A DNA stretch of 9,606 bases, taken from positions 1 to 9,606 of the forward strand of contig CAIYOB010000363.1 in assembly GCA_903927685.1 (NCBI GenBank), written 5' to 3'. Below the pieces are notes generated by a model. It was not told the DNA's origin and ran no database searches. It worked only from the letters and a program-made list of their open reading frames with translations. A program made the translations under genes and the position numbers. Shown piece by piece: positions 9,101 to 9,606 of this stretch (positions are counted from its first letter, which is position 1; each line of letters begins with the position of its first letter). The DNA comes from an uncultured Planctomycetaceae bacterium (GTDB lineage Bacteria > Planctomycetota > Planctomycetia > Pirellulales > Pirellulaceae).

Positions 9101-9606
9101 ACGTCTGCGGTGACCATCAACGGGCCGCTGAGCGGCATCAATGCCCTGTTGGCCAGCGGCATCACGTATCAGGGACTGGCGAACGCCAACGGCAGCGACA
9201 CGGTCACGGTAACGGCGAATGACCTGGGTAACTGGCCGGCGCCGGCGAGAATTTCGACGGCGACGGTCACCGTAACGGTGGCCAAGGTGAATGACGCCCC
9301 CGTGATCACGGCACCGGGCGAGCAGTTGCTGGGCGAGGATCCCACGCAGCCCTACTACATCGGCGGAATCGCGGTGGCGGACGTGGATGTAAGCGAAGGC
9401 ACTGGGGAACTGAAAGTGGATCTGCGGGTCAGTCACGGGACCCTGACGCTCGACCTGACCGTCCCCGGCGGTCTGCGGGGGACCAACGTGACGGGCAACG
9501 GAACCGGTTCGATTACGATCGACAAGGCCGGTCCGGGCCAGATCAATGCAACCTTGAGCGCGGTAACGGGGCTGAGGTATGTGCCCGCCGCCAACTACAA
9601 CGGGGC
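2..9606 (+). CDS. Giant multidomain surface/secreted protein, internal fragment (open at both ends)
   Basis: One frame, with codons starting at base 2, is open across the whole window and gives 3201 complete residues; start and stop both lie outside. Domain order (residues): beta-helix (1-62), FEFD unit (66-191), beta-helix turn (214-230), PPC-like domain (235-396), worn FEFD-like unit (415-467), beta-helix end (about 533-700), sandwich-like connector (743-853), FEFD array I (862-1521), DFGDA half-module (1563-1634), FEFD array II (1658-2165), GEVED half-module (2166-2271), seven cadherin-like repeats (2274-3201). The protein is rich in Asp, Gly, Thr and Val and poor in Lys. I saw only two Cys (residues 66 and 96). 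These features suit an exported beta-rich protein, but the signal peptide and any C-terminal anchor are out of view. Families of this type in planctomycetes are thought to act in adhesion or as surface layers; that role is inferred. I see no catalytic motif, frameshift or internal stop. Confidence 0.96.
197..575 (+). repeat. FEFD-type repeat unit inserted in the beta-helix (copy A)
   Basis: Residues 66-191; the right-hand limit is uncertain. The unit opens with CDGDAFAVTVGRTTVEFEFE, which matches the start of the later arrays (DG-x-x-F-x-V...F-E-F-D). It then has GRVPIYYAML, in the place of the later V-P-V-x-x strand, and a helix with ELARAVADAVTES, in the place of IADAIVAAI. The final strand is TLVAEAD. 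Between the FEFE strand and the PIYY strand there is a longer loop holding a second Cys (residue 96; the first is residue 66). These are the only two Cys I found in the whole frame, so a disulfide bracing this unit is possible. The unit sits between two beta-helix rungs, so it probably loops out from the helix. Confidence 0.7.
599..703 (+). other. Beta-helix rung resuming after the inserted unit
   Basis: Residues 200-234. RILNNTIVGNDGNAGFF (from residue 214) repeats the NNTI-x-G rung seen at residues 32-37 and shows that the beta-helix fold continues across the inserted FEFD unit. It runs directly into the AEPNDT start of the PPC-like domain, so the helix is interrupted a second time only about 10 residues later. 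Confidence 0.7.
704..1189 (+). other. PPC-like (bacterial pre-peptidase C-terminal) beta-sandwich domain
   Basis: Residues 235-396. The start AEPNDTLFNA matches the usual EPNDT opening of PPC domains. It is followed by WDVDFYQFQMDVGDQVQITV, the D-x-D-x-Y-x-F-x-M-x-x-G-D-x-x-x-I core of that family. Next come FTPQVRLFNERGEE, the strand and turn that carry the family's P-x-L-x-L-x-D/N-x-x-G pattern, and GGTYYVAVSGTGNGAY, the Y-x-V-x-V-x-G strand. GQYNISVNV is the closing strand. At about 160 residues it is longer than a plain PPC domain; the extra length lies between the RLFNERGEE and GGTYYVAVSG parts. PPC domains are non-catalytic and are often attached to exported proteases and surface proteins; no protease domain is seen here. 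Confidence 0.75.
1241..1400 (+). repeat. Worn FEFD-like unit (copy B)
   Basis: Residues 414-467. TWEFTDVDGTTVSRTF aligns by eye with the later ETFSIEYNGVIRTFEY (4109-4156): a first strand, an N/D-G turn, then an R-T-F strand. TPVMAYEVKTLVNGLGLRGV then stands where the other units have the P-V strand and the amphipathic helix ending in G-L. The FEFD strand itself has lost its acidic end (RTFTG). The assignment is by pattern only. This segment could instead be the start of the next beta-helix section. Confidence 0.45.
1598..2227 (+). other. Beta-helix C-terminal segment with DPLFV closing motif
   Basis: Residues 533-742. GVLISEEATPTLLNNVFSNL (from residue 533) is a further beta-helix turn pair with the Asn ladder. 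DPLFVNAGDRNFFPAEQARS followed by IDSSVDSLEDRPQ (residues 637-667) is the characteristic end of this fold in planctomycete and related proteins, normally written DPLFV-x(n)-P-x-x-S-x-A-I-D. The tail RDATGQLRIDDPNV and then FKDRGSLDRSDF also follow that closing sequence in such proteins. The segment shows that the beta-helix, although interrupted by copies A and B and the PPC-like domain, is completed within this window. About 70 residues between copy B and base 1598 are low-complexity connecting sequence with no motif I recognise. Confidence 0.7.
2228..2560 (+). other. Beta-sandwich-like connector domain
   Basis: Residues 743-853. The segment starts with DIDPTDTVVQLTGGSYDHF and includes AVTVFADGVFLEEGIDYTYR and then YDATSNILRLTPTSGVW, ending with KVYVIRLNNRDR. 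The G-x-x-L-x-E-G-x-D-Y-x-x-x-Y pattern with a following LxLTP strand looks like an immunoglobulin-like or carboxypeptidase-regulatory-like beta-sandwich: something is stated as a name or value, then evaluated as a strand pair. I do not recognise a named family. It joins the end of the beta-helix to FEFD array I. Confidence 0.5.
2585..4564 (+). repeat. FEFD repeat array I (one half unit, five full units, one worn unit)
   Basis: Units: half unit 2585-2707 (FEYD at 2636), then 2708-2953 (FELD at 2768), 3059-3319 (FEFD at 3122), 3398-3643 (FELD at 3464), 3773-4042 (FEFN at 3839), 4097-4324 (FEYD at 4148), and a worn copy 4361-4564 that keeps the strand, helix and strand order (SLSLTGIPGGAIRLPFEP, FAEVIVDAINGS, TLFVDF) but not FEFD. 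A full unit of about 76-90 residues reads: (D/N)G-x-x-F-x-(I/V), a turn, F-E-(F/L/Y)-(D/N), a loop often with P-G-N, a (V/I)-P-(V/F/I) strand, an amphipathic helix of the form IADAIxxAI, then a final strand near H-x-G-G-x-x-(I/V)-x-(L/I/V). The predicted fold is a beta-hairpin, helix and strand. Linkers such as TITVPVAGG separate the units. I cannot assign a named family; a structural stalk role is inferred. Confidence 0.82.
4688..4903 (+). other. DFGDA / DDGARHV module, first half
   Basis: Residues 1563-1634. LDFGDARVSNRPAQYPTLF is followed by EEDGARHVVAEGWYLGSRVD and GEYQGQIVPGAFGDD. This is the well-known opening of planctomycete and cyanobacterial surface-protein modules (usual form DFGDAPD...YPT...DDGARH...LGS-x-x-D-x-E-x-D-G-x-P...GDD). 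In the usual form the stretch continues directly into DDEDGV and on to a GEVEDY ending. Here the continuation (DGDDEDGI) is found only at 6497, after five FEFD units. DFGDA is followed by R rather than the usual P. Confidence 0.85.
4973..6496 (+). repeat. FEFD repeat array II (five units)
   Basis: Units: 4973-5203 (FEFD at 5024), 5285-5542 (FEFD at 5342), 5681-5938 (FEFD at 5732), 5987-6226 (FEFD at 6038), 6284-6496 (FEFD at 6332). All five keep the exact FEFD, which array I keeps only once, so this array is the more regular. Openings are close: EDGDTLTISDG, ADGEVFTVRDG, EDGQTFQVDDG, LDGQTFHLID. The helix is clear in each (QIADALVAAV, EVAQKLRAAV, VVAEAMRAAI, DVANAMVAAI, DIADAMVDKM). The last strand is LGAGTVYLGG, LGDGKLHVRG, NVWINLHAG, LGAGNIQVGG and LGGGVIALDG. 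The final unit runs straight into the GEVED half-module with no linker, its last strand sharing the LDGDDEDG junction. Confidence 0.88.
6497..6814 (+). other. GEVED module, second half, with Asp-rich loop
   Basis: Residues 2166-2271. The order is GDDEDGIRFDRPLTPGAVV, then GYLDGWLDLNGDGDWDDQYE, then AATGAGVTYARFRYGSEGG, and finally AIDGEVEDYRVEI (GEVEDY at 6785-6802). All are diagnostic of the GEVED domain common in secreted bacterial proteins: the (A/G)W-(V/L)-D-x-N-x-D-G-D-W loop, the YARFRYS-like strand and the GEVEDY end. DLNGDGDWDD (6602-6631) has the acidic spacing of a calcium-binding loop (D-x-N-x-D-G-D-x-x-D), so calcium binding is likely but inferred. The module's first half is at 4688-4903. 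Confidence 0.9.
6821..7207 (+). repeat. Cadherin-like repeat C1
   Basis: Residues 2274-2402, 129 residues. It starts at NDPPTVLAP just after GEVEDYRVEI. Hallmarks of the tandem-95/cadherin-like family are present: Q-E-D-x-P-L, IADPD, MTLSVLHGRLAV, VVLRGTLAQINSTLAYANG, YNGTDRLTITVDDLGN and the closing ITVGPVNDAP. The NDxP linkers between successive repeats resemble the calcium-site linkers of true cadherins. Its QIADPD and RGTLAQIN...ANGLVYQ match C5 best. Confidence 0.86.
7208..7612 (+). repeat. Cadherin-like repeat C2
   Basis: Residues 2403-2537, 135 residues, from VNDAPEIHVP to the next VNDPP. It has Q-E-D-E-P-W, DDVDLSETT, AGTGAGVLRVMLSATRGTLD, a SVTLEGRLTDVQAILLAG strand-helix and DLGNWPGPA. 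The DLSETT, AGTGAG and DLGNWPxPA signatures are shared with C6 and not with its neighbours C1 and C3. Confidence 0.86.
7613..8056 (+). repeat. Cadherin-like repeat C3 (longest of the set)
   Basis: Residues 2538-2685, 148 residues. It starts VNDPPVITAP and has PEDTTLPLGG, LADVDSATTPITVTLTV, GFLTINNVPGGV and QIAATLSDSNGWSYTPPGNF, then TITADDGG. The extra length is in the middle (the SNRSDGQQPNG loop) and near the end (ADDGGASGATSPDGTTDS). The ATLS...W-x-Y-x-P-x-x-N-(F/Y) stretch matches C7. Confidence 0.85.
8057..8449 (+). repeat. Cadherin-like repeat C4
   Basis: Residues 2686-2816, 131 residues. It starts VNDPPAVTVP. It has LDEDTVFNVGSLGTIAVTDA, VSVQLSATRGTLTVNT, GLIGLSGTLSQINTVLAS, the NYQGTPNWNGTDVLTI strand pair and NDLGNTGGPA. 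This is the closest to the family consensus of the seven. If the four-domain period noted in the findings holds, its partner would be the next repeat, C8, just beyond the window. Confidence 0.86.
8450..8869 (+). repeat. Cadherin-like repeat C5
   Basis: Residues 2817-2956, 140 residues. It starts VNDAPQISLP and has NEDTDLRLPSIQIADPD, EVTLSVVPL, AGTLTVNTAVVPLTITG, LVVRGTLANINTMLAHPDG and the closing LTITVRPVNDAP. It shares QIADPD and RGTLAxIN...DGL with C1. A loop after LSVVPL (APNVQ) makes it longer than C1. Confidence 0.86.
8870..9286 (+). repeat. Cadherin-like repeat C6
   Basis: Residues 2957-3095, 139 residues. It starts VNDAPQITVP and has TEDQPKLITGVSIADVDISE, AGTGTGLMTVTLAAGRGTID, GVTVSSSVPTSAVTINGPLS, ITYQGLANANGSDTVTVTA and NDLGNWPAPA. 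It is strongly similar to C2, four repeats of position earlier, in both its rare (SETT, DLGNWP) and its common positions. Confidence 0.87.
9287..9606 (+). repeat. Cadherin-like repeat C7 (cut by window edge)
   Basis: Residues 3096-3201, about the first 106 residues of a repeat. It starts VNDAPVITAP and has LGEDPTQPYYIGGIAVADVD, LRVSHGTLTLDLTVPGGL, VTGNGTGSITI and QINATLSAVTGLRYVPAANY, and stops just at the NG that normally begins the FNGTD strand. QINATLS...YVPAANYNG matches C3. The gene clearly continues downstream, with at least the rest of this repeat. Confidence 0.85.

Noticed and set aside
8474..9436. Minus-strand open frame of 320 codons
   Set aside because: Mirror register again, ending at the sense CTA codon at 8474, and antisense to repeats C5-C7.
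2..9606. Promoters, ribosome binding sites, terminators, RNA genes, CRISPR or mobile elements
   Set aside because: Every base lies inside the coding frame, and I saw no direct repeats with regular spacers, no inverted-repeat ends, and no tRNA- or rRNA-like stretch.
6821..9606. Recent DNA-level tandem repeat (satellite-like)
   Set aside because: The repeats match clearly as protein but differ at many bases and in length (129-148 residues), so they are old domain duplications, not a recent nucleotide repeat.

Overview
The window lies wholly inside one giant protein-coding gene on the + strand. Reading in the frame that starts at base 2, I find no stop codon from one end to the other: 3201 complete codons. 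Neither the true start nor the true stop is in view. No second gene, RNA gene, promoter, terminator, mobile element or CRISPR array is supported. The long open frames on the minus strand are mirror images of this coding frame.

The organism is probably a planctomycete. The sequence is GC-rich. The protein carries several hallmarks of the very large secreted or surface proteins of that phylum: a GEVEDY-terminated module, a DFGDA/DDGARHV module, beta-helix segments of the NNTIxG type with a DPLFV...P...AIDSSVDSLxDRP-like end, a pre-peptidase C-terminal (PPC)-like domain, and long runs of VNDAPxI-type cadherin-like repeats. This assignment rests on recognition of these motifs, not on a database search.

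Layout, with boundaries approximate to about 10-20 residues: (1) 2-2227, right-handed beta-helix segments interrupted by an FEFD-type unit (197-575), a PPC-like domain (704-1189) and a worn FEFD-like unit (1241-1400); (2) 2228-2560, a beta-sandwich-like connector; (3) 2585-4564, FEFD repeat array I, with one half unit, five full units and one worn unit; (4) 4688-4903, the first half of a DFGDA/GEVED module; (5) 4973-6496, FEFD array II, five units; (6) 6497-6814, the second half of the DFGDA/GEVED module; (7) 6821 to the end, seven cadherin-like (tandem-95 type) repeats, the last cut by the window edge.

The parts most likely form one long extracellular or cell-surface fibre or adhesin: a beta-helix and sandwich head or stalk followed by many independently folding beta-rich domains. 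No catalytic site is apparent, so an enzymatic role is not supported. The most interesting points are the FEFD repeat, an alpha/beta unit I cannot tie to a named family; the way its arrays sit inside other modules; and a four-domain higher-order period in the cadherin-like tail.
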